A stretch of DNA of 64,000 nucleotides from Flavobacteriales bacterium 33_180_T64 (GTDB taxonomy: Bacteria; Bacteroidota; Bacteroidia; Flavobacteriales; Flavobacteriaceae), in assembly GCA_002162685.1 (NCBI GenBank), contig MAAQ01000012.1, positions 248,001 through 312,000 on the forward strand, given 5' to 3'. Made by a program: the position numbers and the translations under genes. How positions within the stretch are numbered: position 1 is the stretch's first letter; every line of letters begins with the position of its first letter. Positions 25,540-34,357 of this stretch are shown here, piece after piece. The notes under the pieces were generated by a model. The model had not been told where the DNA came from and did no database searches. It saw only the letters and a list, made by a program, of their open reading frames with translations.

Positions 25540-25962
25540 TTAGGCTTCAAAACGTTTATCAAAATAGCGTTTTAATATAGGAATTTGAACACACAACATC
25601 ACTGCAAATAAGACTATTGCATATATCATAATTTGAGAAAGACCAAGGTTAGCTAAAGGGATTTCAAATTCAAAATTAGAAAAACGTTCTAAGCCTAAAT
25701 TAGTAAACCAACCACTATCAGTAGTTGATGTTCCGAAAATAAAATACGCAAAAACAGCAGTCATAGCCAAAGCTAATACGCCCCAAATACGTTTAGAAAT
25801 TAATGGTACATAAGTGGTTATCTTGGACGTTTTTAGTTGTTTAATTTGAGTCATTATGGTTTGAGTAAAATCAAAAGAAGGGCTTTCAACTGTTGATCTA
25901 CCAATCACCTTACGTGCTAAATCATCTAACTGTTTATCTGCGTTCTCGTTCATAATGTTCAA
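25540..25962 (-). CDS. Membrane protein cotranscribed with ECF sigma factor (putative anti-sigma factor)
   Basis: 140 residues; the start may be the first ATG (25962) or a second ATG three codons later. The N-terminal 50 residues are soluble and acidic (NENADKQLDDLARKVIGRS), followed by two membrane segments at about 58-75 and 110-130. The gene overlaps the sigma factor stop by 29 nt, so the two are translationally coupled. That arrangement and topology suggest an anti-sigma factor, but no zinc-binding HxxxCxxC motif is present, so this is inference from context. Confidence 0.7.
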   Translation of the reverse strand: MNIMNENADKQLDDLARKVIGRSTVESPSFDFTQTIMTQIKQLKTSKITTYVPLISKRIWGVLALAMTAVFAYFIFGTSTTDSGWFTNLGLERFSNFEFEIPLANLGLSQIMIYAIVLFAVMLCVQIPILKRYFDKRFEA

Positions 25963-26530
25963 TTATTTCGGGTTCTAATTGTGTTTTTAAAATTGTAGCT
26001 AACTTTTTCCGGCATCTAAACAATTTCACTTTTATAGAATTTGCTGTGATACCAACGATCTTAGAAATTTCATCTAAAGATAAGTCATCAAAATAATATA
26101 GAGTTAATAAAAACCCATCTTCATTAGGTAAAGATGCGATACAACGTTGTATGGCTTCTTCGCGTTCTCTAGCTTCAATTTTATCTAATGCATTGTCAAT
26201 CGTCTTTATTTGATGAGCAGTAAACTCATTAATTTCAACGTCATTTAAATGTTTTTTATTCTTTTTTATACTATCTAAACAAGTGTTATAAGCTACTCTA
26301 TAAATCCATGTCGAAAATTTAGAATCGCCTTTAAATTTATCTAAAGACTTGTAGGCTTTAATAAATGTATCTTGCGCTACTTCTTCAGCTTCCTCTCTAT
26401 TACGAAGCATTCGTAATGCTAATGTAAACACCAAATCTTTGTACCTATCAACCAGTACCGAAAAGGCATTCGTATCGCCTTCGATAATTTGATTAATGAG
26501 TATTTGCTCTTTGTTGGTGGTCATTTTCAC
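25934..26530 (-). CDS. ECF RNA polymerase sigma factor
   Basis: 198 residues. Region 2 (NAFSVLVDRYKDLVFTLALRMLRNREEAEEVAQDTFIKAYKSLDKFKGDSKFSTWIYRVAYNTCLD) and region 4 (LTLYYFDDLSLDEISKIVGITANSIKVKLFRCRKKL) are complete. It directs RNA polymerase to a specific regulon; the target promoters are unknown. The gene is divergent from the small DUF6249-type membrane gene 148 nt away. A start two codons later (MTTNKEQ) is possible. Confidence 0.95.
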   Translation of the reverse strand: MKMTTNKEQILINQIIEGDTNAFSVLVDRYKDLVFTLALRMLRNREEAEEVAQDTFIKAYKSLDKFKGDSKFSTWIYRVAYNTCLDSIKKNKKHLNDVEINEFTAHQIKTIDNALDKIEAREREEAIQRCIASLPNEDGFLLTLYYFDDLSLDEISKIVGITANSIKVKLFRCRKKLATILKTQLEPEIIEHYERERR

Positions 26531-26677
26531 ATTAAGACGACATTATTAATTATATGGTTACACAAATCGTAAAAAAAATATTTATTTGTTTTTTTTAAAA
26601 AAATCTGTAACCAAAATTCAAAACCTATCGTCATAAGCTCTGAACATTTAAAATTAATCAATTAAAAACGAAACATT

Positions 26678-27025
26678 ATGGGATCAGAATTAATCATTAT
26701 ACCAATTGTATTTGGTGCAATCTTTGGCGTATTTTATTTATACTTTTCAACACGTAACAAAGAGCGCTTAGCACTTATCGAAAAAGGTGCAGATGCAACT
26801 ATTTTTATGAAAGGTAGATCTAGAACCGCTCCAATTTGGAAAGTCTTCATCCTTAATTTAGCACTTCTATTAATGGGAATAGGCTTAGGTACTTTTATTG
26901 CGTCTTTATTAGATAACTACAGTGCCTTAGATGAAGACGCTATATATCCGGCAACCATCTTTTTCATGGCTGGCGTTGGTCTTTTTATTGGCTTTAACAT
27001 GACTAAAAATTTAGATAAAGATTAA
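26678..27025 (+). CDS. DUF6249-like small membrane protein
   Basis: 115 residues with three membrane segments (5-23, 57-78 and 92-110). The RNKERLALIEKGADATIFM block after the first segment is a recurring feature of DUF6249-type membrane proteins of Bacteroidota. It is divergent from the ECF sigma factor gene, a common genomic neighbour of this family, and ends in its own terminator. Function unknown. Confidence 0.78.
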   Translation: MGSELIIIPIVFGAIFGVFYLYFSTRNKERLALIEKGADATIFMKGRSRTAPIWKVFILNLALLLMGIGLGTFIASLLDNYSALDEDAIYPATIFFMAGVGLFIGFNMTKNLDKD

Positions 27026-27049
27026 ATACTATCTAACCAACTCAATTTA

Positions 27050-27079
27050 AAACCGCTATTAATCAATAGCGGTTTTTTT
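27050..27079 (+). terminator. Intrinsic terminator
   Basis: Stem AAACCGCTATT / AATAGCGGTTT, loop AATC, followed by T tract. Confidence 0.9.
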
Positions 27080-27139
27080 ATTTACAAGGCGTTAAATGTG
27101 TATCTTTAGACTTGTAACTATTGTAATTATTGCTCTTAA

Positions 27140-28126
27140 ATGTCATACATAACTAAAACGTCTTTATTCTTCTATTTGCTTTTTGTATTTCATCTATCTG
27201 CTCAAACCAAAATCACAGATAAAGACACAAAATATCCTGTATCTTTTGCTACGATATCTTTTGGCGACGGACAAGGTTTATTTGCTGATGATGATGGTAT
27301 ATTTGTTTTCACAAAAAAACTGTACAAAGATGTAGACTCCCTTTTTATATCTGCTTTAGGTTATAAAGACCTAGCATTAGCGACTATAAACTTACCAAAG
27401 ATTATAGAAATGCAGGCAGAAGCTGATAAATTAGACGAAGTCATCGTCAATGCTAGAATAAATAGAAAATTTAAAAAGGAAACGATAAAGCCTTATCTAG
27501 ATGATGACTATTACAAATGTTGGTTACCAACTATTGAAAGTGAAATCGCCGTATTTTTCCCTAATGACAATGAAAAATTAAAGAAAATCACATCGGTTCA
27601 ATTTCCAATAACATTAGAATCTAGAGATTGGAAAAAAAGGAAACGTTCCAATGCTAATAAGCGCAAATTCTCAACACTATTTAAAGTAAAGTTTTATACT
27701 AATGTCAATGGATTCCCTGGAGACGTTATGACGTATGCAAATATTGTATTTAGAGTAACCGAGAAAAATGGAGACGCCTTTGAACTCGAAGTTTCTGAAT
27801 ATGATTTATTTATTCCAGATAATGGTTTTTTTGTATCTATTCAAGTCTTGGGCTATACAGATCAAAACGGAAAACTCTTACCAAACAAAAAATATAAAGA
27901 AATAACCTCTAGAAATGGCATTATAAAAATACCAACCAATTTTAGACCATTACTTCCGTTCACAGATGAAATTGACACACATAAGACCTTTATAAAGCGT
28001 GTATTTATAAGTGGCAATACTTGGGTCCAGTTTAAAAAAGGAAATAGTATCAAATCAAGTTTATTAAAAGCAAACCTAAACAATTATGGTGTTGGTATTA
28101 ATTTCAACGTTTATAAAGATGATTAA
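27140..28126 (+). CDS. Secreted protein with degenerate carboxypeptidase-like regulatory domain
   Basis: 328 residues with a signal peptide ending near HLSAQ. Residues 22-95 resemble a CarboxypepD_reg-like beta-sandwich (ITDKDTKYPVSFATISFGDGQGLFADDDGIFVF, ISALGYKDLALATI). The remainder has a KRKKRSNANKRKF basic patch and beta strands and is not recognised. It probably acts in the periplasm or outer membrane. The downstream DoxX-like gene overlaps it by 8 nt. Confidence 0.78.
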   Translation: MSYITKTSLFFYLLFVFHLSAQTKITDKDTKYPVSFATISFGDGQGLFADDDGIFVFTKKLYKDVDSLFISALGYKDLALATINLPKIIEMQAEADKLDEVIVNARINRKFKKETIKPYLDDDYYKCWLPTIESEIAVFFPNDNEKLKKITSVQFPITLESRDWKKRKRSNANKRKFSTLFKVKFYTNVNGFPGDVMTYANIVFRVTEKNGDAFELEVSEYDLFIPDNGFFVSIQVLGYTDQNGKLLPNKKYKEITSRNGIIKIPTNFRPLLPFTDEIDTHKTFIKRVFISGNTWVQFKKGNSIKSSLLKANLNNYGVGINFNVYKDD

Positions 28127-28475
28127 TCCATGGCATTTATATCTCATGGCTGGACTATATGTTGTAGCTGGGCTTATGCATTTTATAAAACCTAAACTAT
28201 ATATGCGAATTATGCCAAGATATTTGCCTCTGCATAAACAATTGGTCTATTTAAGTGGTATTGCCGAAATCTTCCTAGGTATAAGTTTGTGCATTACCTC
28301 ACTAAGACTAATTTCTATTTATGGAATCATTACAATGCTTCTGGTTTTTCTATTAGTCCATTTTTATATGCTATCTGGTAAAAAAGCTGCTGCAGGCATA
28401 CCAAAATGGATACTTTTATTACGCATCCCATTACAATTTGGACTAATATATTGGGCTTGGATTTATCTATCCTAA
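28119..28475 (+). CDS. DoxX-like small membrane protein
   Basis: 118 residues from the ATG at 28119 (MINPWHLYLMAGLYVVAGLMHFIKPKLYMRIMP); the open frame extends 11 codons further, inside the previous gene. Four membrane helices with GLMHF and GIAEIFLGISL are typical of the DoxX-like superfamily. The 8-nt overlap with the previous gene implies coupled translation. It converges with the DUF4349 gene. Function unknown. Confidence 0.8.
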   Translation: MINPWHLYLMAGLYVVAGLMHFIKPKLYMRIMPRYLPLHKQLVYLSGIAEIFLGISLCITSLRLISIYGIITMLLVFLLVHFYMLSGKKAAAGIPKWILLLRIPLQFGLIYWAWIYLS

Positions 28476-28520
28476 TAAGAATTACCTTTTCTAATAAACG
28501 CACCAAACCCAATTATTTGA

Positions 28521-29396
28521 TTAGATATTTTGTGTTTTCTTTTTTAATTTCTTTCTTATCACAACAATTAAAATCACACCTAAAACTACTAATGGCCAGA
28601 AATAAGTAAGTCCTATAACAAAGCCTTCAACCATTGCCCAACCAAAACTTAAACCTTCTTTACTTTTTGAAACGAATGTTTTAGAATAACGTTCTGGTTC
28701 TTCTGTATATTCTACCGTTTCATATAAATCAATTTGAATCGTGCTATAAGACACCTTATTAGTTAAATACTTTAATCGTCCTTGTGCCGATTCTATCTCT
28801 TCCTGAATAAGACGTAATTTCTCTTCGGTTTGTAATATCTCTTCAATTGTCTTAGCCTTTTCTCTCATAATAGATTCGTAAAGCGCCTTAACTTCTATTT
28901 TGGTTTTAAGCCGCGTTTGGATATCGATATACTCTTCTGTAACATCTTCTGTTGAGATATTTTCGTATTCTATTAGTTCTACAATAAAACCAATAGAATC
29001 CATCATAGCATCAAAGTGCTCCTGTGGAATCTTAATTGTAAAGCGGTTTTCTTTTTTATAAAGGTTGTTTTCAAATCTTAAATCTGAAATATAAGCCCTG
29101 TACTTTTGAGCAATCTTTTTAATCTTTCGCGTTGCCTTTTTCACATCTTCAACCTTATACCTTGCGCTTGCTGATTTAATAATTTTTAAATTTTCAGGCA
29201 CATTATTAAGTGCCATATCCGATTTTAAAGTCACCTCATCATTTACCTCTAAAGCCTGATACGATGTTGTGATATCTACATTTTCTATAGGGACGTCTTC
29301 TTTATATCGTCCATCAACCGAACAGTCCATAAAAGAAAGGAATAGTAGATAAAAAATGAGAAATTTAATTCTTGATTTGTTTAACATTACATTCAT
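28521..29396 (-). CDS. DUF4349-domain lipoprotein
   Basis: 291 residues; the start may be codon 1 or the ATG three codons later. A lipoprotein-like signal ends near FMDC, followed by a soluble domain with a long coiled coil (about 140-205, including IEEILQTEEKLRLIQEEIESAQGRLKYL) and a C-terminal membrane segment (about 258-280) with basic tail (IRKKLKKKTQN). This is the DUF4349 layout: an envelope protein with a coiled coil between a beta-rich head and a membrane anchor. Function is not established. Confidence 0.85.
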   Translation of the reverse strand: MNVMLNKSRIKFLIFYLLFLSFMDCSVDGRYKEDVPIENVDITTSYQALEVNDEVTLKSDMALNNVPENLKIIKSASARYKVEDVKKATRKIKKIAQKYRAYISDLRFENNLYKKENRFTIKIPQEHFDAMMDSIGFIVELIEYENISTEDVTEEYIDIQTRLKTKIEVKALYESIMREKAKTIEEILQTEEKLRLIQEEIESAQGRLKYLTNKVSYSTIQIDLYETVEYTEEPERYSKTFVSKSKEGLSFGWAMVEGFVIGLTYFWPLVVLGVILIVVIRKKLKKKTQNI

Positions 29397-29528
29397 AATT
29401 TTATATTTTTAATGATTATGAAGCTAATCTAAAATGCAAATGCACTTTAGGTTTGTAAATGCTTTGTAAACCCATTGTAAAACAGCTTACAATTCGCAAA
29501 TAATTAAAAACAAGACGATTAGATTTAT

Positions 29529-30416
29529 TTGAATTTTCAAGAGACTTATTATTTTAATCAGCTAAAAAGAGCTGTTCTTTCTAAATTTTTAGAAAAGCAT
29601 AATGCTGCTTCTAATTTTAAAGACTGGAATGGGGAAACAATAGTCTTATTTCAGGAAGATTTATTTTCAGTGGTAAAAGGTAAAGTAAGTGAAAAATGGT
29701 TTTATACCTATTTCAAAAATACAGTTTCGAAATTACCACGAAGAGATATGCTCAACCTATTGAGTACATATATAGGTTTTGAAAACTGGGAAGCGTTTAA
29801 AAAGGCACATCCTCCAAAAAAAGCCTCCTTACAAACAATAAAAATAAGTTGGTTGCTCATATTTGTACCAATAACTATCATTTTAATAATGACAATGAAT
29901 TCAAAAAACGAATTTCATTTTTGCTTTGTTGATGAGTTAAGTAATAAGGGCATTAATGAAATCCCTATTGACATAAAGGTCTTACAAGACAATCAATCGC
30001 CTTTATATTTTAAAACCGATAGTTTAGGGTGTTTTAACTATGAGACCAAAAATGACATGATCACATTTGTTGTGAGTTCTCCATACCATAAAACAGATAC
30101 TATTGTTAGATCCATTGATGCGAACAACAATAAAATGGTCAAACTTAATAGTGATGATTATGCCTTAATTTTGAAATATTATACCACCGGAAATATAAAA
30201 GACTGGTCTAAACATAAACAAAAATTAGAGCAATTAATTAATGACAATGCACGAATTTACAGGCTTTATGAAGACAATATTGGTGTTGAAATTTATACAA
30301 AGGATGATTTTATACGCTTACTCACAATTCCTACAACATCACTCAAACGCATAAAGATATTAGATAAAAGCTATCTAAATGATCAGATTGCAACATTAAA
30401 ATTCATAGTACAATGA
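29529..30416 (+). CDS. Hypothetical single-pass membrane protein
   Basis: 295 residues starting at a TTG (29529), which follows an in-frame TAG by two codons, so no ATG alternative exists upstream. Residues 1-95 are a cytoplasmic helical domain (YYFNQLKRAVLSKFLEKHN, LFSVVKGKVSEKWFYTYFKN, LLSTYIGFENWEAFKKAHP). One membrane segment follows (about 105-122) and then a periplasmic domain of about 170 residues. I do not recognise a family. The next gene, a lipoprotein, overlaps it by 4 nt, suggesting a membrane-spanning partner pair. Confidence 0.75.
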   Translation: MNFQETYYFNQLKRAVLSKFLEKHNAASNFKDWNGETIVLFQEDLFSVVKGKVSEKWFYTYFKNTVSKLPRRDMLNLLSTYIGFENWEAFKKAHPPKKASLQTIKISWLLIFVPITIILIMTMNSKNEFHFCFVDELSNKGINEIPIDIKVLQDNQSPLYFKTDSLGCFNYETKNDMITFVVSSPYHKTDTIVRSIDANNNKMVKLNSDDYALILKYYTTGNIKDWSKHKQKLEQLINDNARIYRLYEDNIGVEIYTKDDFIRLLTIPTTSLKRIKILDKSYLNDQIATLKFIVQ

Positions 30417-30880
30417 AAAAATTGATCTACATATTATTTGTACTCTGTATTGTAGCTTGTAAACAAAATGAAGCCATGAAAAAAGACGACGTAAATACTC
30501 ATGCACTGTCCAATTTTAAAACCAGCACGATGACTTCAGAAGATATAAGCAGTAGAAAACTAGAAGAATATATTGATCTTATCACATTACAACAAAAGCA
30601 TCCTGAATTTGAAAGTGACATCAACGAACAACTCAAAAATTTTACAAACGGTAAACTGTCACTTAATTACCCAAAAGGATTTAAAATATCAGATATTAAA
30701 CAACTTGGTGAATCAAAAATAATTTCAGATTCATTAGAACACTTAATTCTAGAATTTACAGTCACTAATAATTCTCAAACATTAAAAGATTCTATTCTTG
30801 CTGAAATTAGAAGTACATCAATTGATATGGATGGCGAAATTAGGATTTCTAAAAAGGTTAGGTTTTTAAATTTCGAATAA
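30413..30880 (+). CDS. Hypothetical lipoprotein
   Basis: 155 residues. Lipoprotein signal MKKLIYILFVLCIVAC with lipidation at C16. The mature part is mostly hydrophilic with strands near the C terminus (LEHLILEFTVTNNSQTLKDS). The start overlaps the stop of the previous membrane-protein gene (ATGA), so they are probably coexpressed and may interact. No family recognised. Confidence 0.72.
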   Translation: MKKLIYILFVLCIVACKQNEAMKKDDVNTHALSNFKTSTMTSEDISSRKLEEYIDLITLQQKHPEFESDINEQLKNFTNGKLSLNYPKGFKISDIKQLGESKIISDSLEHLILEFTVTNNSQTLKDSILAEIRSTSIDMDGEIRISKKVRFLNFE

Positions 30881-30883
30881 AAA

Positions 30884-30980
30884 ATGGAAAAAATTATTTA
30901 TGCTATGCTCTCAATTTAATTGTTATACCCAAGACAAAAACTCGAATAACATTATAGTTGACAGCATCTTAAAACACTAG
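30884..30980 (+). pseudogene. Possible remnant of a small secreted-protein gene
   Basis: Four bases after the lipoprotein stop, an ATG opens MEKIIYAMLSI and stops. Shifting frame gives KKLFMLCSQFNCYTQDKNSNNIIVDSILKH before a TAG at 30978, which reads like a signal peptide followed by the start of a mature protein. This fits a gene truncated by a frameshift and deletion. It may also be chance; the evidence is weak. Confidence 0.25.
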
Positions 30981-30984
30981 TAAA

Positions 30985-31671
30985 CTAAGGCGTAGAATTA
31001 GATACTTGAAGTGCTTTACCATTATAATATGTATTTCCGTTAAGTGCAAAATCTTGAATATATTTTGCCATTTCTAAAGCTGTTGTTGGTGCTTGATAAT
31101 CAGGAAAAGCTTCTTTAAGCATTTCAGTTTGTACAGCACCTAAAGCCAAGACATTAAATTGCGGACCTGATTCCTTGTATTCTTCGGCTAGCAATTCAGT
31201 AAGTGTAATTACAGCTCCTTTACTAGAACTATATGCTGCTAATCCAGGAAATTTCATACTGCCTTGAATCCCTCCCATTGAGCTAATAGTAACAACGTGA
31301 CCATCAGATTTCATATATGGCAATACAATACGTGTCATTTCAGAAACACCAAACACATTGGTTTGATACACTTTAGTAAAGTCTTCAAATGTTGTTTCTG
31401 CAAAAGGTTTATTAAGTAGCATACCTGCATTATTAATCAATATATCGACATGCTTAAATTCGTTGATTATAAACTGTTCAACCTTTTTATAATCGTCTTC
31501 TTCACATAAATCAAAAGCAAATGACGAAATATTATCGAACTGAAGATTACTTACAGGCTGTGCATTTCTAGATAATGCTAATACATTATGACCTTGATTT
31601 GCAAATAGGTGAACCAATTCAAAACCTATACCTCTACTTGTACCTGTAATAATAATATTTTTACTCTTCAT
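30985..31671 (-). CDS. SDR-family oxidoreductase
   Basis: 228 residues, a classical short-chain dehydrogenase. The cofactor motif TGTSRGIGFEL is at the N terminus, NNAG is at about 82-85, the catalytic serine is in TISSMGG and the YxxxK pair is in AAYSSSKGA. It uses NAD(P)H on an unknown substrate. Its start overlaps the end of the M28 peptidase gene by 11 nt, so the two are cotranscribed. Confidence 0.93.
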   Translation of the reverse strand: MKSKNIIITGTSRGIGFELVHLFANQGHNVLALSRNAQPVSNLQFDNISSFAFDLCEEDDYKKVEQFIINEFKHVDILINNAGMLLNKPFAETTFEDFTKVYQTNVFGVSEMTRIVLPYMKSDGHVVTISSMGGIQGSMKFPGLAAYSSSKGAVITLTELLAEEYKESGPQFNVLALGAVQTEMLKEAFPDYQAPTTALEMAKYIQDFALNGNTYYNGKALQVSNSTP

Positions 31672-32611
31672 ACATCACAATCTCTTTGGTATCAGTATTA
31701 CTCATTTTTTCAATAGCTGGAATCACACTATTAATAAGACTTGCCATATGTTCATAATCCAGTTTCTCTGCTTCATCATCTACATGATGATAATAATCAT
31801 AGTTAGACAAATCACAAGATGAGATAGTATGACTTGGCAGTTCAAATTCTTTATAAAAAGCGTAATTATCTGATTGTCTAAACAAATTATACTTTTTTGC
31901 TATTTCAGAAGACCCCATAAAATTATGTCCTAGATATTCATTTATTTTTAATGCCATATTAGACAAATCATATCCCGTTGCAAAAGCCACATAATCTCTA
32001 TCCTTAAATGGCACTCCAATCATTTCAAAGTTCACCATAGTATACAGATCTATATCTTGCTCCTTTAATTTTTTTGCCAAATGCTTAGACCCTAGTAAAC
32101 CCTTTTCTTCTGCCGAAAACAATACAAACATCATACTACGCTTGTTATTCTTTTTAGCGGAAAAATATTTAGCTATTGCTAAAACAGCACTAGTTCCTGC
32201 CGCATTATCATTCGCACCATTGGCTATAGAATCACCCTCAACCGTTTTACTTTTACCTATATGATCGTAATGTGCACCAATAATTACAACTTCGTTTTTA
32301 AGCTTTTCATCATTCCCTTCAATAATACCAACCACATTAAACGCTTTAGTGTCTCCTACTAGAAAGTCATCTCTATAGGTTTCAAAATACGGTTTCACTC
32401 CAAATGACTTCAACTGTTCTTCTAAATAATTTGCCGCTTTTTCTATACCTTCAGAACCGGTATCCCTTCCTTTAAGTTCATCTGACGCTAAATAAGCAAC
32501 CGATGCTTTAACATCATCACTAGTAATCGTAATAGTTTTAGATTCTTTTTTAGCTGAAGATTTACAGCTTATAATAAGTAGCAATAGCAGAAATGAAATT
32601 AGTTGTCTCAT
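31661..32611 (-). CDS. M28-family zinc peptidase lipoprotein
   Basis: 316 residues. A lipoprotein signal (LLLLLIISC) places it in the envelope. Metal ligands are visible in the usual order: GAHYDHIG, NGANDNAAGTSAVLAIA, FSAEEKGLLGS (catalytic glutamate) and HHVDDEAEKLDYEH near the C terminus. The family removes N-terminal amino acids from peptides with two zinc ions. It is upstream of and overlaps the SDR gene. Confidence 0.93.
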   Translation of the reverse strand: MRQLISFLLLLLIISCKSSAKKESKTITITSDDVKASVAYLASDELKGRDTGSEGIEKAANYLEEQLKSFGVKPYFETYRDDFLVGDTKAFNVVGIIEGNDEKLKNEVVIIGAHYDHIGKSKTVEGDSIANGANDNAAGTSAVLAIAKYFSAKKNNKRSMMFVLFSAEEKGLLGSKHLAKKLKEQDIDLYTMVNFEMIGVPFKDRDYVAFATGYDLSNMALKINEYLGHNFMGSSEIAKKYNLFRQSDNYAFYKEFELPSHTISSCDLSNYDYYHHVDDEAEKLDYEHMASLINSVIPAIEKMSNTDTKEIVMYEE

Positions 32612-32667
32612 GAAATCGTTTTTTTTGTTCTTGATAAAAGAACACTTAATTTATTTGTGTTTAAAGA

Positions 32668-32708
32668 TAAAAAAATCCTGACTTGAAAAATATCAAATCA
32701 GGATTATT
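32668..32708 (-). terminator. Intrinsic terminator of the pdhA-pdhC operon
   Basis: On the minus strand, stem AATCCTGATTTGA / TCAAGTCAGGATT (one mismatch) is followed by a T tract. It lies about 50 nt after the E2 stop codon. Confidence 0.85.
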
Positions 32709-32755
32709 ATCATAAGGTTCCTCATATTTATTAGGAATACTAATCTATTTTATAA

Positions 32756-34354
32756 TTATACAAGCATAGTTATAGGGTTTTCAATATACCCTTTTAGGGT
32801 TTGTAAAAATTGAGCTCCTGTTGCGCCATCAACCGTTCTATGATCACAAGCCATTGTAAGCTTCATTGTATTTCCGGCTACAACTTGTCCGCCTTTCACT
32901 ACTGGTTTTGCTACAATAGCACCAACAGATAAAATTGCTGAATTAGGCTGATTAATAATAGATGTAAAACTCTCAATACCAAACATCCCTAAGTTTGAGA
33001 TCGTAAACGTACTGCCTGCCATCTCATCTAGAGTTAATTTTTTATTTCTAGCTCTACCAGCATAATCTTTTACGGCAGCACCAATTTGAGGTAAGCTTTG
33101 CTCATTTGCAAAACGCACTACAGGAACTACTAACCCATCTGGTACAGCAACAGCAACACCAACATGCACGTGATTGTTTAATTGCATTCTATCATCAAAC
33201 CATTGAGAATTCACTTGAGGGTGCTGTTTTAATGCTAATGCACAAGCCTTAACAATCATATCATTGTATGATATTTTTGTATCAGGAATCGAGTTGTATT
33301 GCGCTCTAAAGGCCATAGCATTTTCCATATCAAATTCTACATTCAAATAGTAATGTGGTGCTGTGAATTTAGATTTTGCTAAATTTTTAGCAATCGCTTT
33401 ACGCATATTAGAATTTGAAACCTCATCAAAATCTTCTTGACCAGTTGGGACAAATTTCCCTACTGATACAGACTGAGCGGTAGGTGTAAAGTTTTCGATA
33501 TCGCGTTTTACAATTCTACCATTTTCTCCAGATCCATTAACTTGAGATAAATTGATTCCTTTTTCTTCTGCTATTTTTTTTGCTAAAGGCGAGATAAACA
33601 CGCGTCCATTTGACGCTGAAGTTGAGCTCGAAATATGTGCTAGTTGAGGTTTATTAGCCTCTACTTTTTTTAATTCCGCTTTAGGTGTTTCTGGTTGCGT
33701 TTCAGTTTTAACTTCATTACCTCCAACTTTAAAATTTTTGGCAATCGCAGAAACATCTGTACCTGCAGGACCTATAATTGCTAAAAGCGAGTCAACTTTT
33801 GCCGATTCACCTTCATTTAATCCAATATATAATAAAGCTCCTGATTGAAATGACTCAAACTCCATAGTCGCTTTGTCTGTTTCAATTTCTGCTAGAATAT
33901 CACCTTCTTCAACAAGATCTCCAACATTTTTTAACCAACTAGCAACTGTCCCTTCTTCCATCGTATCACTTAATCGTGGCATTGTGACCACAATTACACC
34001 TTCAGGAATATCTTGAACTTCAGTTTTAGAAGTGTCTTCTGTGTCTTTGTTTACTATAGGCAATTCTTTTGTGTCTTCAGAAGTATTTCCATTTAATAAT
34101 CCAGAAATATCCTCACCTTCATCACCTATTATAGCTAATAACGAATCTACTTTTGCTGTTTCACCTTCTTGAATGCCAATATAAAGTAATGTACCTTCAT
34201 TAAAGGACTCAAACTCCATAGTTGCTTTGTCTGTTTCGATTTCTGCTAGGATATCACCTTCTTCAATTTTGTCACCTACTTTTTTCAACCAAGCAGCAAC
34301 AGTACCCTCTTCCATTGTATCGCTCAAACGCGGCATGTTAATTACTTCTGCCAT
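32756..34354 (-). CDS. pdhC: Pyruvate dehydrogenase complex E2 (dihydrolipoamide acetyltransferase), two lipoyl domains
   Basis: 532 residues. Two lipoyl domains at about 1-80 and 122-200, each with the lysine in ETDKATMEFES (K43 and K161), a peripheral-subunit-binding domain at about 250-290 (ISPLAKKIAEEKGINLSQV) and a catalytic domain ending in CDHRTVDGATGAQF (H505). The two lipoyl domains are nearly identical over long stretches. It transfers the acetyl group to CoA. The E1-alpha gene lies 3 nt upstream, fixing the complex as pyruvate dehydrogenase; E1-beta is not in this window and must be encoded elsewhere. Confidence 0.95.
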   Translation of the reverse strand: MAEVINMPRLSDTMEEGTVAAWLKKVGDKIEEGDILAEIETDKATMEFESFNEGTLLYIGIQEGETAKVDSLLAIIGDEGEDISGLLNGNTSEDTKELPIVNKDTEDTSKTEVQDIPEGVIVVTMPRLSDTMEEGTVASWLKNVGDLVEEGDILAEIETDKATMEFESFQSGALLYIGLNEGESAKVDSLLAIIGPAGTDVSAIAKNFKVGGNEVKTETQPETPKAELKKVEANKPQLAHISSSTSASNGRVFISPLAKKIAEEKGINLSQVNGSGENGRIVKRDIENFTPTAQSVSVGKFVPTGQEDFDEVSNSNMRKAIAKNLAKSKFTAPHYYLNVEFDMENAMAFRAQYNSIPDTKISYNDMIVKACALALKQHPQVNSQWFDDRMQLNNHVHVGVAVAVPDGLVVPVVRFANEQSLPQIGAAVKDYAGRARNKKLTLDEMAGSTFTISNLGMFGIESFTSIINQPNSAILSVGAIVAKPVVKGGQVVAGNTMKLTMACDHRTVDGATGAQFLQTLKGYIENPITMLV

Positions 34355-34357
34355 AGC

